From NCBI GenBank assembly GCA_037447655.1, contig JBBHKE010001887.1, positions 42,501 through 106,500 of the forward strand: a stretch of DNA of 64,000 nucleotides, read 5' to 3'. The notes beneath the pieces were generated by a model. It worked only from the letters and a program-made list of their open reading frames with translations, was not told where the DNA came from and ran no database searches. The stretch is from Zygnema cylindricum. Taxonomy: Eukaryota; Streptophyta; Zygnematophyceae; Zygnematales; Zygnemataceae. Positions 9,574 through 20,427 of this stretch are shown one piece after another; positions within the stretch are counted from its first letter, which is position 1; each line of letters begins with the position of its first letter. Position numbers and translations under genes: made by a program.

Positions 9574-11507
9574 ATGCAAACTATACCGCAACTAGCGGCA
9601 ACTTTCGCCAAATATCAATTTCAACAAGGCAGGCAAATTACAAGGAAAGGTTTTATATTTTCATACATTGCACCAATGACGTCAACACCAGTTCTTAATG
9701 GGACTCAAGGCAAAAATGAAACAAAAACTGAACCAAAAACTGAAACAATAACTGAGGTCATTCCAGATGTGACTGTAAAAGAACCAAAACAAGAAGTTAC
9801 AAGCAAGGAAACTAAGATAGAATCACCAGAATTGACATCTCCGGGAACTAATCATTATAAGATCTATACAAAGACAGGGGACAAAGGGACATCTTCACTC
9901 TATAGTGGTGAGAGAAGACAAAAGGACGATGAAGTATTTCACGCTTTAGGAGATGTGGATGAACTTAATAGTGGTTTAGGGTTAGCTCACGAATTCTGCC
10001 GGCAAGAAAAACTCGAGGATATTTGTCTTCAGGTTTGTTTTGTTGTCAAGTTTTATTTTTTGCATAATTGCTCTTTTTTTTTAATACCGTTTTTTCAAGT
10101 TTACGGGTGATTTTAACAGATTTTTAAATATCTTGATATGATTGGCTTTACTCTTCCGTCTAAGGTCAATTACATGTTGTATTTCTTCCCTAACAGATTA
10201 CCTATTCTCTTAATTTCGTAAGCCTTTTTCTGGCTTTCTGTAAAGGTTTCCTTTTTGGTTTTTTCAACAGAATAATCAATTGCGATTTAGATAAAGGAAA
10301 TCCAGTTGTTTTTTTTCAAATAAACGGATGTATTCTGATTCAGACAAGAATCCAGCTTCTTTTAGATAAACCGACTGACTGTGATTCACATTTAGAAAAT
10401 CCAGTCATTTCTTTTTTAACACAACAGACCTATTTAAATCAACGGTTTTTACAAACTGGCAGATTGTCATTGTCGAGAAACTCCAATCGATCCTTGTTAA
10501 CAAGATGGAGGAAACTCAGTCATTTTTTGAACATAATATGATTTCATTGTCATTCAGATCGCGGAAATTTGTTCATTGTTTTTCTACGAAATTGATTGAT
10601 TGTGATTCAGATCGTGGAAATCCAATCAACTATTTTTAACAGGCTAATCCCTTGCCATTCAGATCAAGGAAATGTTATCATTTATTTTTTAGCAAACTGA
10701 TTTGGTTGTGATTCAGTTCAAGGTAATCAAATTCATTCTTTTTCACAAACTGACAGATTGCGATTCAGATCGAGAATATCCGCTCAATTTTTCTTAGAAA
10801 CTCAGCCATTTGATTCAGATCTAGGAAATCCGTCTTCGTTTTTCTTTGAAACTCGGTCATTTTTTTTTTTGAAACAAACTGATGTGATTATGATTCAGAT
10901 CGAGGAAATCCAATCGAGGCTTTTGGATGTCGGCTCTGCTGTCGCGACACCACTTGGCAGTTCCGCGGAGAGAAAAGTTTCGAAAGTCAAGTTCGATCCA
11001 ACGGCTGTCGTTAAATTGGAACAATGGATTGACCAAATGGATATGGTATTCCGCCATCTAACTCTACTTCCACGGAAGGCTCCGATTTTTGGAATTGGGA
11101 TCGATTCTGACTGATTCTGATCGATCTCTTTCGCTGACACTGTCCGATCCTATCTCACCTCTTCTTCATTCTGGTCATGCTTGGCAAGCTCTCGCTCTCG
11201 CTCTCCCTCTCTCTCTTTCATGTTTGACTCTCCCCCTCCCTCTCCCTCTCCCTTTCCCTCTCCCTCTCCTCTCCTCTCCTCTCCCTCTCCCTCTTTTCCG
11301 TGCTTGACAGGTGGCCTTGCTAGCTCGCAAATCCATGTCTCGAGATCTTTGTGCCGTCGCGCTGAGAGACGCGTAGTTCCTCTCGTGACCGCGGGGCAAG
11401 TCCATTCTGAGGTGGGAGTTTTTTTGAATCGGTTGAGCGATTATCTTTTTACCGCCGCGAGAATCGCGGCGCAAAGGGGAGGACATAGGGAAGTGGTTTA
11501 CAAAAAG
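9574..11507 (+). CDS. MMAB: Cob(I)alamin adenosyltransferase (PduO/MMAB type), spliced
   Basis: Transfers the adenosyl group of ATP to cob(I)alamin to make adenosylcobalamin, the cofactor of mitochondrial methylmalonyl-CoA mutase. Exon 1 (9574–10032, 153 codons) has a targeting-like N-terminus, a Lys/Glu/Thr-rich linker, then [20 protein letters not shown] (ATP-binding motif) and [10 protein letters not shown]. Exon 2 (10899–11045, 49 codons) carries [15 protein letters not shown] and LEQWID. Exon 3 (11311–11507) starts in phase 1 and encodes [21 protein letters not shown] and [10 protein letters not shown], matching the family's RxxER and NRLSDYLF motifs. The short conserved segment between exons 2 and 3 (LPPL…FILPS in homologues) should be a small exon within 11046–11310, but I could not place it. 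If the last junction is not spliced, translation ends at TGA 11511–11513. The family call is firm; the exact exon model is partial. Confidence 0.88.
10240..10898 (+). repeat. Splice-acceptor-containing tandem repeat in MMAB intron 1
   Basis: At least eight degenerate copies, 50–75 bp apart, of a unit containing GATTCAGATCnAGGAAATCC: near 10336, 10382, 10551, 10602, 10652, 10708, 10758, 10811 and the genuine junction at 10890–10911. The genuine acceptor is the last copy, because only it is followed by the conserved [11 protein letters not shown] coding sequence. Intervening parts repeat too (GAAACTCnGTCATTTTTT, CAAACTGACAGATTG). Confidence 0.8.
11190..11300. repeat. CT-rich tract in the last MMAB intron
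   Basis: (CTCTCC)n and (CTCCCT)n runs form a polypyrimidine tract directly before the TTGACAG acceptor of exon 3. Confidence 0.7.
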
Positions 11508-11700
11508 GTATGATTGTTTAGTCGTGGCTTACAAAATGGTGTAATCGTGGTTTACAAAATGGGATAAATGTGTACAAATGTGGTTAACAAAAGGGTATAA
11601 TCGTGGTTTACAAAAAGGGATGATTGTGGTTCACAAAAAAGTTATGAAAGTGGTTTGCAAAAAAGCTGTAACTGTGGTTTACGAAGTCGATAAAAGTAGG
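11485..11700 (+). repeat. ~31-bp tandem repeat copying the end of MMAB exon 3
   Basis: Seven or eight copies of a unit like CGTGGTTTACAAAAAGGTATGA begin inside the last coding codons (GTG GTT TAC AAA AAG) and run downstream to about 11690. Each repeats both the codons for VVYKK and the donor-like or stop-containing GTATGA. Whether this is a 3' UTR or an intron depends on whether AAG|GTATGA is spliced. Confidence 0.75.
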
Positions 11701-12277
11701 CGACTCCAAATTTTTGTCAGTATTGGGTTCTAGGCTCGTAGCAACTTGGAAATACAGTCCAAATATTCTTTGGAGAGAGGGAGGGAGGGAGGGAGGGAAC
11801 TTTTTTTTTCCCCCATATTTTCTTGACATTCTTATAAGTTTTTTGTTTGAATTTTGTTGAATATTACTGTAAATGGCAATATTGATCAGATGTATTTTTT
11901 TTAATCGTTTATTTTTTTTGTAGTTTACATGTTATGGTTCCTTCTCATATTCATTTTAAAAGTGATGAATTCGCCATTGTTAATAAACAACAAATTGTTT
12001 TTTAATAGTGTGTATTTCATGGGTCAGATGAGTTTGCAAGGAAGTATCTGTATCTTAGTTTCAAATGTGTGAAAATTATTGGAAACGATAAATGTGTTCA
12101 CCTTGTACTATACGTGTATAGTATATATTAACTAGATACGACCACATATTTTGCCATATAGTATAACTTGCACGTGTATAGTTTGTATTAACCATCTACA
12201 ACGTTCTTAATATATGTGTATTAGTATACATATAGCATGTATTAACCAAGTGGAGTGCTTGCACAAAACAAGTAGGA
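11701..12277. other. Intergenic sequence, no gene recognised
   Basis: A short (GGGA)n run at 11777–11798, then AT-rich DNA with three degenerate copies of a motif like ACGTGTATAGT(T/A)T(G/A)TATTAACC (12111–12245). No coding signal. Confidence 0.5.
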
Positions 12278-12600
12278 TTTCGATGGCGGTTGAGATATTT
12301 GGTTGTTTGGGAGTTGTTTTTGACGAGTACTTGTGCTCGACGCTCTTTCGAGTTAAGGGACCTTGGGAGCCCTTAACCTTTGGTCTTGAGTGAGGGGGTC
12401 TTGGGAGCCCTCTTGCTTCGGTCCTTACTTCTTTTTATCGTCAATGTTTTGTGTGGCATTACAACAAGTGCAAGCTTTTATTCTCCTTCAATCGGTTATT
12501 GTTGTTCGTCAGCGTGTTCCGTAACTCCCTCGGCGTGCTCCCTCGAGCTTGGGGGACTCAAGGAGTTGCTTTTAGTATATCTTTAGCTATGTTGGTTTGG
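12278..12600 (+). mobile_element. 3' fragment of the 13.7–17.3 kb non-LTR retrotransposon family, plus orientation
   Basis: The sequence from GATTTCGATGGCGGTTGAGATATT to GCTTTTAGTATATC aligns by eye with the minus-strand 3' coding end of the larger element (complement ~13960–14260). Shared stretches are GGCGGT(T/C)GAGAT, TTGGTTGTTTGGG, CGGTCCTTACTTC, TTTTTATCGTCAA and GTAACTCCCTC. It is 5'-truncated, as usual for LINE insertions, and carries frameshifts and stops. Confidence 0.7.
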
Positions 12601-13330
12601 TTTGGTTTGGTTGTGCTGGTTTGGTTGTGTTGATATGGGTATACTATGTTGTTGTTTCTGTAAATTGTTGTTTCTTTGAATGTCTTTTCATGGCGTGACC
12701 TTTGTCTTCATGTTAGTTTCTTTCGCCTTCCCTCTGCGCTCAGTTTTTCAGTTTTTCAGTTTTGTCTTTGCGATTCACTTTTTGGTAACCATGTACTCAA
12801 ATTGGTTTACCATAGCTCTTTCTTATATAAAGATTTATAGTATATGTGCAATATTGAGCATATAATAATTCCTTTTGTTTTGGCATCTTTGAACTATGTT
12901 TTGTATACCGTTTCTCGACGTCGTTCAAACTTTTAGGAATTTATTGTGGCAAGTTATTATAAGATTTTTCTATTTCTCTTACACTTTTTCTTTTATGGAG
13001 ATATGTTATTTGCTTGCTCTCAAATGTCATCGTTTGACACCAAAGAATTTCTGCTTTCATAGGCAATATATCATGTTAAATAAATGTGGTAAGAATTTGA
13101 GTCGTAAATGTATTTGAGTTTAAGGTAACTGAGAAATCGGTGTTCATACTTTTGACTGCGAGTTTGGTAATATCATATGAAAATTTACGCTAAAAATTAC
13201 ATATATGGTATGGGGTAGGGATGTTGCCACTACACATTGATTAATGATTCAACCAACAGGATAAACTAATGCTCTTTTCTAAAGCTCTTTTCTAAACCTT
13301 TTGCTGAAAGTATAACACTTCCACATTAAT
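12601..13330. other. AT-rich sequence after the LINE fragment
   Basis: A short (GGTTT)n run near 12590–12632, then T-rich sequence with no recognised gene. It may be the 3' UTR of the plus-oriented LINE fragment followed by unique DNA. Confidence 0.4.
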
Positions 13331-13479
13331 TCTGGTGTTCTCCCAAGAGAAATGTTATGAGAGAAGGTATGTATGTTTGGTTTGTTATGTTGTATTACAG
13401 TACTTTATATTACGTCACATTATGTTACATTACATTATATGTAAAAAACAAGCCTCTGTGGTACGATACACTATGTTAC

Positions 13480-13575
13480 ATTTCATAATGTTATGTTATG
13501 TTATGTTGTGTTATGTTATGTTATGTTATGTAATGTTTTGTTATGTTATGTTATGTTATGTGATGCCATGATATG
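13480..13575 (+). repeat. (TTATG)n pentanucleotide microsatellite
   Basis: About 15 copies of TTATG with sporadic changes. The open frame over it, rich in MLCYV, is a repeat artefact. Confidence 0.85.
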
Positions 13576-13928
13576 ATATGTTTTTACTATGTTATGTACA
13601 TTATGTAAGTATGTTACATAAATAGTGTGGTAGAGGGGCGAGGTGGGGCTATGCATCAGTGACCAACCTCACAAATTATAATTTCAAAGAAGTGAAAACA
13701 TTTTTACTGATATCAAAGCAGGATAAATTAAAAAGCACGATGGTAACCCATCTGAGTCCGGGTTACAAAAGGGGTGGCATGGCCAAAACTGAAAAACTAC
13801 AATAAAAAACAAAAAGAGCGATAGGAACACAAAAAAATAAAAATAATAATAATAATAATAATGATCAACAAGGAAAATAAAAGCACCCAAACTCAAAATG
13901 AAAAGCACGACAACTCAGAAAACCAAAA

Positions 13929-14872
13929 CTACAACCCTAATCCCAAATCAATTAAATATCTACGAAAAGCAACCACGTAAGTCCCCCCAGCATGGGGGAG
14001 CACGTTGAGGGAGTTACGCAACCCGGCGACGATCCATAACCCCAACAGCCGATCGGAGGATAATAGAAGCCTGCACTCGCTGTAAAACCACCGATAAGCG
14101 TTGACGATAAAAAGAAGTAAGGACCGAAAGAGGATGGCTCCCAAGTCCTCTGCGCTCGAAAGCACGTCAAGCACAAGGAGAGCACGTCAAGCACAAGGAG
14201 AAACTTGTGCAGTGCAACACCCAAACAACCAAAGATCTCGACCGCCATCGGAGTAATGTCATCCATAAGGTCCCAGTGGGCATAATCAGGCTCCTTCGCC
14301 TTAGCGACATCATGAGCTGCCACCCCAACATGTCGAGCCGCATGACCAATAATTGTAGTTGAAGTAGGGTTTGTAGATGAAGTAGGGTTTGCCAGAAAAA
14401 TATCACCGAAGATGCGACGGGCACCATTAAGCAAAACAACATTGATCCGACACGAGGGAATGATATGAGAAACCTCTCGACGCACAAAAAAGCCCCCTTC
14501 CGAAGCGATAGTCGCAATAGTGTCGCGAATGGTGTCATGCCCGTGGATCAAATCTCCCCCATGGGAGCAACGAAGCAAATTGACACCATCGGGGCCCAAG
14601 ACACGACCACATGCACAAACAAGAGAGCCAAGTAAAAGAGGATGGGGGAGGCCAAGGCGAAATCGGAGGGCGGTGGTGAATTGAGCAGGTGAAAATCGGA
14701 GAGTGGTCCCAAAACCAGGTCCACCACAAGAGAGAAGACGGGCACGCGAAGAATCAGAGTCAAGCGCCTTGAGAAGGTCGTATATAATGGCGGCGACAAC
14801 CCGATCAAAAATCGATTCCTGGACACGCTCAACAGATTTTGTAACAAGGGTGGAGAAAATTGGCACATCCAC
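13929..14872 (-). pseudogene. LINE C-terminal Cys/His-rich, restriction-like endonuclease-type domain
   Basis: Encodes RLGLPHPLLLG, then CACGRVLGPDGVNLLRCSHGG and HGHDTIRDTIATIA, a CxC…CxxxH…H pattern typical of the C-terminal zinc-binding and endonuclease region of some LINEs. An acidic IFGDIF motif about 60 residues later could be part of the nuclease site. Near the end the reading frame shifts: one frame ends LLFVDI, the overlapping frame ends VVAFRRYLIDLGLGL, and the latter matches the plus-strand fragment at 12278–12600. Nuclease assignment is inference from family layout. Confidence 0.55.
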
Positions 14873-15182
14873 TAGGGCATGGGGAGGAAGAGAACGTGAC
14901 GCGTCTAATAGAGATTACTGGAAGGCGAACACACCATCTGAAACCCGGGGGATAACATTAGCTAGAACGGGGTTGTCCCCGGCCAAGAAACGGGAAACAA
15001 GAGTAGCGGCAATAAGTCACCAACTTCCCAAATAGGCAGCGAGAGCAACACAAGCAGTAGATAATAGACCCAACCCCCCAGTAGAGACAGGGAGGGATGC
15101 CTGAATGCGGGCCGATGGTCGAGACTCGCGATCAAATGTCCCACGACCTTACAGAGTGTGGAGGACATCCATGAGGCAGTCG

Positions 15183-16301
15183 TTAAAAGCGGAGAGAGAG
15201 GAGATAAATGTCCAAGTGGGAGGGGAAGTACAAGTAAGGTAAGAAGGTCGGTGGGGAAAACACTTGGTTAACATAGAAAAAGCAACTTGGGGGATCAAGA
15301 AGGCGAAGAAGATCGTCCACTTGGGCCAGATATGATTGTAAAGCATCATGAACGAATTGGGTCACGAAAATATCCGAACCAAGGCGGCAACCAAGCACCC
15401 GAATGCCATCGGAGTGAGAAGGGGTATGAAAACCAAGAGGGGGAGTAAAAGAAAGTGGAATATCTTGAGGAGACCAAATAACACACTTCGACGACTGGAC
15501 TGAAAGGTTGAGTTCGGCTAAACGTTCCTTGAAAATATCATATGCCAACACGACTTGTTCTCTTGGCCCAATAATGTGCGTATCATCTGCGACCGAAGGG
15601 AAAAATCAAGAAGGGAAGACGGCCGCGGAGGCACGAAGGGCCCTACAATGGGCGAGGGCGAACAAAGGTCCACCGAGAGGGTCACCTTGGCGAGTGCCTG
15701 TAGCAGAGGAGAGAGGAATGAGATCACCATCGGCCGAGAAGGAAAGGCTGCTTGTCAAAGAATAGAAAGCCCTCACAAAGGGGAATAATTGGACAATCGA
15801 AGATGGAGCCGCCATAAGCTCTTAAAAAATCATGTTCTAATCCACCGTATTAAAGGCATTGGAAACGTCGACCTGAAGGACCAACCAATCCGGATGTACA
15901 TCCAACAAAGCCCGAATCCCGTGGACCACGGCCTCACAACCCTCTCTCGTGGCCACTCCAAACTAATGAGGAGAAAAATATTCATGGAAAGCTGGTTGGA
16001 GCAGGAGACATATCGCACGAGTCACCAATCTATATAAAACCTCTCCCACGGCGATAGGGCGGATCCCACCATTTGGTTTGGCGACCGCCACAAGGCGGGA
16101 CGCTGTGAGAAGATCACAAATCTGAGGGGGGGCATCCCCACTAGCAATAAGAGACTTTACTCGAAAAAACACATCGAACCCCCGGGCACCCGATTCAGGG
16201 GGCAAAACATCGTGAAACAACTCATACAATGTGCCCGAGGGCCCCCCCGCCAAAAGGTGAAGAGAAGAGCTAAGGGCCTTAGTGAAAAGCTCCCGATCCA
16301 A
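15183..16301 (-). pseudogene. Reverse transcriptase domain of the LINE (degraded)
   Basis: Three open pieces in succession carry RT motifs in order: KPNGGIRPIAVGEVLYRLVT, QVDVSNAFNTVD (motif A, catalytic Asp), ATGTRQGDPLGGPLFAL (motif B), VADDTHIIGP (motif C with the DD pair, complement ~15575–15600) and the downstream LGCRLGSD block. In-frame stops occur after FHEYFSPH, after FNTVD and in front of the ADD motif. The polymerase is therefore not functional here. Confidence 0.8.
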
Positions 16302-16475
16302 AGTAAAACTCTCACAAGGCTCAAAGGCGTGGATGGAAGGGGGTAAAGGGGAAGGGGCAGGGGGGTGGAGAGCTCGAAGGACCTCAATAGTGGAAGAAGA
16401 TCCGGGGGCAGGGGTGAATGGCTATAGGGCTCGAACCGCTCAAGAAAGGTCACCAACACGGCCTAAGTGAATTGC

Positions 16476-17083
16476 TCAATGATAAGAGGTCGAGACATTT
16501 GATGGCCTAGTTGGCCGACGTGGTATGAAAGAGGTGCTCGATACCCGACCCTCATGCTCCGCGTGGAGGGCCTTCCAGTCACCACGAAGGAATTGGCGAC
16601 AACGGGCCATAGTTTCTCTAGCCCTACTGCCCCCACCACGACCTGGAAAGACTAGCACCCAGAGAGAGAACATAAGAAGAAGGTGCCAAGGAGCAATGTC
16701 CGTCGGGTTTGAAGAAATGTGTGACAAGGGGAGGTGGAGGGCATCTTGTACTATTGTCCTGACGGCCATAGGAATACAGGTGTACAATCATGGGCGGGGG
16801 GCTCCCAAATCGTAAGCCCCCAAAACATCCTACTCAGTGACGAAATTCCAATCCTCATCTGTGGGGCTGGACGGGAGTGTGGTCGACGACGATTGAGGAG
16901 AGGTGATAGACAAAGGACCACCAAGGGTTATACAAGGTCGTCAACTCCGTGTAAGGGAAATACCGGCCCCAACGACAAAGAGGTTGTGACACCCAGGACA
17001 TTCTAACCACCTAGAAGGTTTACGAGGTTTGGGTGGAGGTGGGGGAGGGAGAAGGGAATAAGAAGGGCTTCCGGACATGGTCA
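16476..17083 (-). pseudogene. LINE protein, N-terminal region (degraded)
   Basis: The frame starting MSGSPSYSLLPPPPPPKPRK contains ECPGC, half of a possible zinc finger, and a stop soon after. A second frame (16476–16787) encodes the conserved block PTDIAPWHLLLMFSLWVLVF and RARETMARCRQFLRGDWKAL, which in related elements precedes the RT domain. Stops and a frameshift separate the two. Confidence 0.55.
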
Positions 17084-17365
17084 ATAAGTCAAGGAAGCCA
17101 TGGGAATTGGGAGGGTGAGAGGAAGTGAAAGCGTGGGAGAGGAAAAGGAACCATGTGGGATGGATGGAAGGAATATAAATGGATGGGAAAAGGGGGGGGG
17201 GGAAGGTGGAAGGGGTCTGGTGAAGTGGGGTGGGGAGGGGGAAGAAATGAAGGAAAATGTTGGTTGAAGAAGGAAAGGAATCAACAGTGGGGATGGAATC
17301 AGCCTGGGGCAAGTGGATGACTTAGGGGTCACACAACTAAAGATCATGAGGCGGGCTTCTTGATC

Positions 17366-17720
17366 CAGTACATGGCTACGCCAGAGGAGCCAGAGTGCAG
17401 ATGAAAGAGTGGAAGATCCTGAGGTACATGGCTACGCCAGTAGAGGTCGCAGAGTGTGAGGAAAAGACTAAAAGGGGAGATCCGGCATGCTGGCGTAGGA
17501 GCTGTCGCATAGTGCAGGAGGAAAAGACGAAATAGAGGAGATCCGGAGGTACATGGTTACAGGAAGTAGGAGCTGTCGCTTAGTGCAGGAAGAAAAAACG
17601 AAATAGGGGAGATTCGGAGGTTCATGGCTACGAGAAGTAGGAGCTGTCGCGTAGTGCAGGAGAAAAAGACGAAATAGAGGAGATCGGGAGGTACATGGCT
17701 ATGGGAAGTAGGAGCTAGTA
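17366..17720 (-). repeat. 71-bp tandem repeat at the 5' side of the LINE
   Basis: About 4.5 copies. GCTGTCGC(A/T/G)TAGTGCAGGA recurs at 17501, 17572 and 17643, exactly 71 bp apart, with GGTACATGGCTACG between copies. On the LINE's minus strand the array is upstream of the coding region, the position of 5'-UTR promoter monomers in some LINEs. Confidence 0.8.
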
Positions 17721-17755
17721 TAATCACTTTAATATACAAATATCAAATTGAATTT

Positions 17756-17865
17756 TATACGCCATGGTAAACCATCTGAGTCTAGGGGTACAAAAAGGGT
17801 GGCATGGCCAAAACTGAAAAACTACAAGCAGTGCAAAAAAAACAAAAAACATGAATCACTTTTAA
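17756..17865 (-). mobile_element. 3' tail of a second LINE copy
   Basis: ATGGTAAACCATCTGAGTCT, GGGTGGCATGGCCAAAACTG and AAAAACTACAA match the 3' end of the main LINE at 13738–13812 in the same (minus) orientation. This places another copy's 3' tail directly beside the 5' end of the main copy. Confidence 0.7.
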
Positions 17866-18990
17866 TACAGATTCAGGACGTGACAAACTGTCAAACCCTG
17901 TCAAACACTCATATATTTTGCTTCAAGAAAAAAAAACAGTCAGTATTTAAATTGCACCTAATCATTGATAATGAGGCAAAGGGTGATTCATGTTGTACCA
18001 ACAGAAGATCGATGGAACATGAGAATTTCCTCCCTCCCTCCCTCCCTCCCTCCCTCCCCTCCCTCCTCTCATCTACAAAATGACAAACTTACAAAGAAGA
18101 TTTACCCTTTTAGAGAGATTATAGAAAATATGAGAGACTCTCGAGACACCTTTACTGGTGAAAAAAGTCACTTTTAAAAAAAATATATACAAGATATAAA
18201 ATATAATATATTAGATATAATATGTGAGATACATTGTTTTTGTGTACGTTTCAAATTATTTTTCTTTGTATCCATTTACAGAAAAAGCAACGGAAAATCA
18301 GTTAAATTATTTATCTTCATTAATCCTCGTTTACAGAAAAAAACGCGGAGTTCTGTATTTGTTCAAAAAAAAAAGTGAAAGAAATGAAGGAAAATATGAA
18401 AAAATTACTTCTGTTAAAAATTTTCAAATGTTTTTGTACAAACTTTCGATTGAAATGTATATATGTACAAATATTCTTCCCTTATTATGTAAAAAATTTA
18501 GTAAAATAGTATCCACAAATTAACTTTGCCTACTGAAGGAATCGGTAACTAAACCTAATCGAGTGAGTACCAAAATTAAAAAAAAAACCTAAAAAATAAA
18601 ACCTTAAAAAAAAAGATGAATTCTATAGGAAAAGCTCTCATTTGCGACTAAATGAAAATACTAAAACGAAAATGAGACCAACTAAACCGACAAAAATCAC
18701 ATTATTAAAAATGAAGGCCTTGTGTCTCCTCCGACTTATTCGTAATTCTTTAAAATCAAAGTCTAGCTTTTCTCTTAAACAAAAAATAAAAAAGTAAATT
18801 CTCAATCTTGTTTCCATGAAACTGCAAAAAATTTGAATGCGAAAAAAGAAACGAAAGTCCTGCCTCTTCTGACCTGGTCCATTCTTTTAAGAACAAGTGA
18901 TATTTTTCTGAAAAACAAAAAAAAAAAACAAAAACAAAAAAAAACAAAAGCAGATTCTCGTTCTCGTTGTTTCCTCTTCTTACAAGGCTT
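17866..18990. other. Intergenic sequence with a (CCCT)n microsatellite
   Basis: A (CCTC)n run at 18028–18068, then AT-rich DNA with A-rich tracts. No gene recognised. The 3' UTR of the minus-strand pyruvyl-transferase-family gene should fall in the last few hundred bases. Confidence 0.5.
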
Positions 18991-18996
18991 GTTTCC

Positions 18997-20427
18997 TCAA
19001 TCTTTTTTCCATATTACTGCTTCGTCATATTTCCCTTTCGATAGGATCTTCGCCTTAGTCAAAGCCGATTTCCAATTATTTGCTTCTATGGCTTTAAAAT
19101 TACGATCACTACAACTTTCGATTGGTCCTAAATTTGCGGATCTATATGAGGCAATTTTTTTATAACTATTGTCGAGAAACACATGTGGGACACCCATAAG
19201 CATAGCAAGTATGACTCCATGTAGACGGTCAGTTACTAATACTTTTCCTTTACAAAGACATTTTCTCCCAAGCTCAAACCTAAATCGAGCGTGATCTAAA
19301 GGGTTTCTCGGGAGAATAATACTCTCCACTTCCATACAAGGCCAGTCAGTATGAAGAAACGAGACTCCGGAATTGTTAAGAATGGTTTGTATGTTCAAGT
19401 CTAAATCTCCCAAACTAGACGAAGCTTCGACATCTTTCCTTGCAATAATTAACACATCTACAATAGGAGATTCTTCACATTTTTCCACATTACCGATAAA
19501 AAACGCTGCATCGGGACAAAGTTCAGACGAATGACTTTTGAAATGGTTTTGAAAAGTGTCAAGAGAATGGTTGTCTCGAGCGAAAAGCCGCAAACTCGGA
19601 TGTCTTCTGAAAAGATGATAATCTTTTCGACGAAGGTCGACATCTATGTAATGTACTGATTGAGGTAAAAATACGATAGGAACGTTATTGTGACTCTTAA
19701 CAATCCATCGATGATGTTTTCGTTCTTGAATCCAAATATCTCCGAAATTCCCTCCACCGTGTATAAGAAGCACGCTATTATTAGGATTTTCATTTATACT
19801 TTTATCGATTGCCTCCCAATCACAACCATCCAACGAACATAATTGCTTCGGATAATTACCAGTCTCGTTAAGAAAAAGATGTTCTCCCCACTGTCCAAAA
19901 GAACATGCAAGGAGTAAACAAAAAAGCACAAAAAAAAATGAATAAATAATGAAAAAAACAAAAAAAAAGGAAAAATAATAATAATAATAAATAAATAAAT
20001 AAAAATAAAAAAATGACTAACAAATCGCTGCAAAGCAAAAACTGAATTAGGAAATGACACTACTTTTCGACTAATTGATCCAAAAACTAAGGAAGGAAAA
20101 GACAATTTGAGACACTGGAGAGAGTGCGACAACTTGAAAAAAATCATGAAAAGATACAAAACATACCTCAATGAAGCTATCGCCAAGATTCCAATGGGAG
20201 ACCATGTCAACTAAAATTGCATTTTTCCCCTCCACAACTGGGCTGATTAGGGTTTTGTATCTTTCCTTCTGATACAATAGACATTTTTGTCGCTCCATTT
20301 CATGAATCTTGAGTTCATCATCAACGATACTGAGATTGTCACCGATACGGATATTGGAGTCATTCTCAAGTTCTTCCTTTATTGGTTTGAAACTCTTCAT
20401 CAGAAACTGCCAAAACATACAAAACAA
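18997..20427 (-). CDS. Polysaccharide pyruvyl transferase family protein, spliced
   Basis: Members of this Pfam family add pyruvate ketals from PEP to sugars of polysaccharides or act as related transferases; the substrate here is unknown. The last exon is complement(18997–19890), ending at TGA. The exon before it is complement(20167–20406), with a GT–AG intron of 276 bp (donor GTATGT, acceptor TTGGACAG) in phase 0. Motifs in order: HWNLGDSFIEWGEHLFL across the junction (GD motif of the first Rossmann fold), LLIHGGGNFGDIW, VFLPQSVHY, LFARDNHSLD, CPDAAF, TDRLHGVILAMLMGVPHVFL, and DNSYKKIASY at the C-terminus. Every family landmark is present and no stop interrupts the exons, so the gene looks functional. 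A further 5' exon is likely but unresolved: the open segment at complement(20474–20675) has a donor GTTGGT in the wrong phase. I list 20427 because an ATG there is in frame. Confidence 0.85.

Larger units (their letters stand above)
13685..17340 (-). mobile_element. Decayed non-LTR retrotransposon with RT and C-terminal endonuclease-like domain
   Basis: Minus-strand element. The coding part runs from about 17080 (possible start MSGSPSY) down to 13929, with at least five stops or frameshifts. In order it contains a Pro-rich N-terminus with a CPGC motif, a conserved upstream domain (PTDIAPWHLLLMF…GDWKALHAE), an RT domain, and a Cys/His-rich C-terminal domain. The 3' untranslated part extends to about 13690. 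Upstream lies a 71-bp tandem repeat (17366–17720) that may be its 5' UTR. The single-ORF layout with a C-terminal zinc-binding domain resembles early-branching LINE groups that use a restriction-like endonuclease. I cannot assign the clade. Confidence 0.75.
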
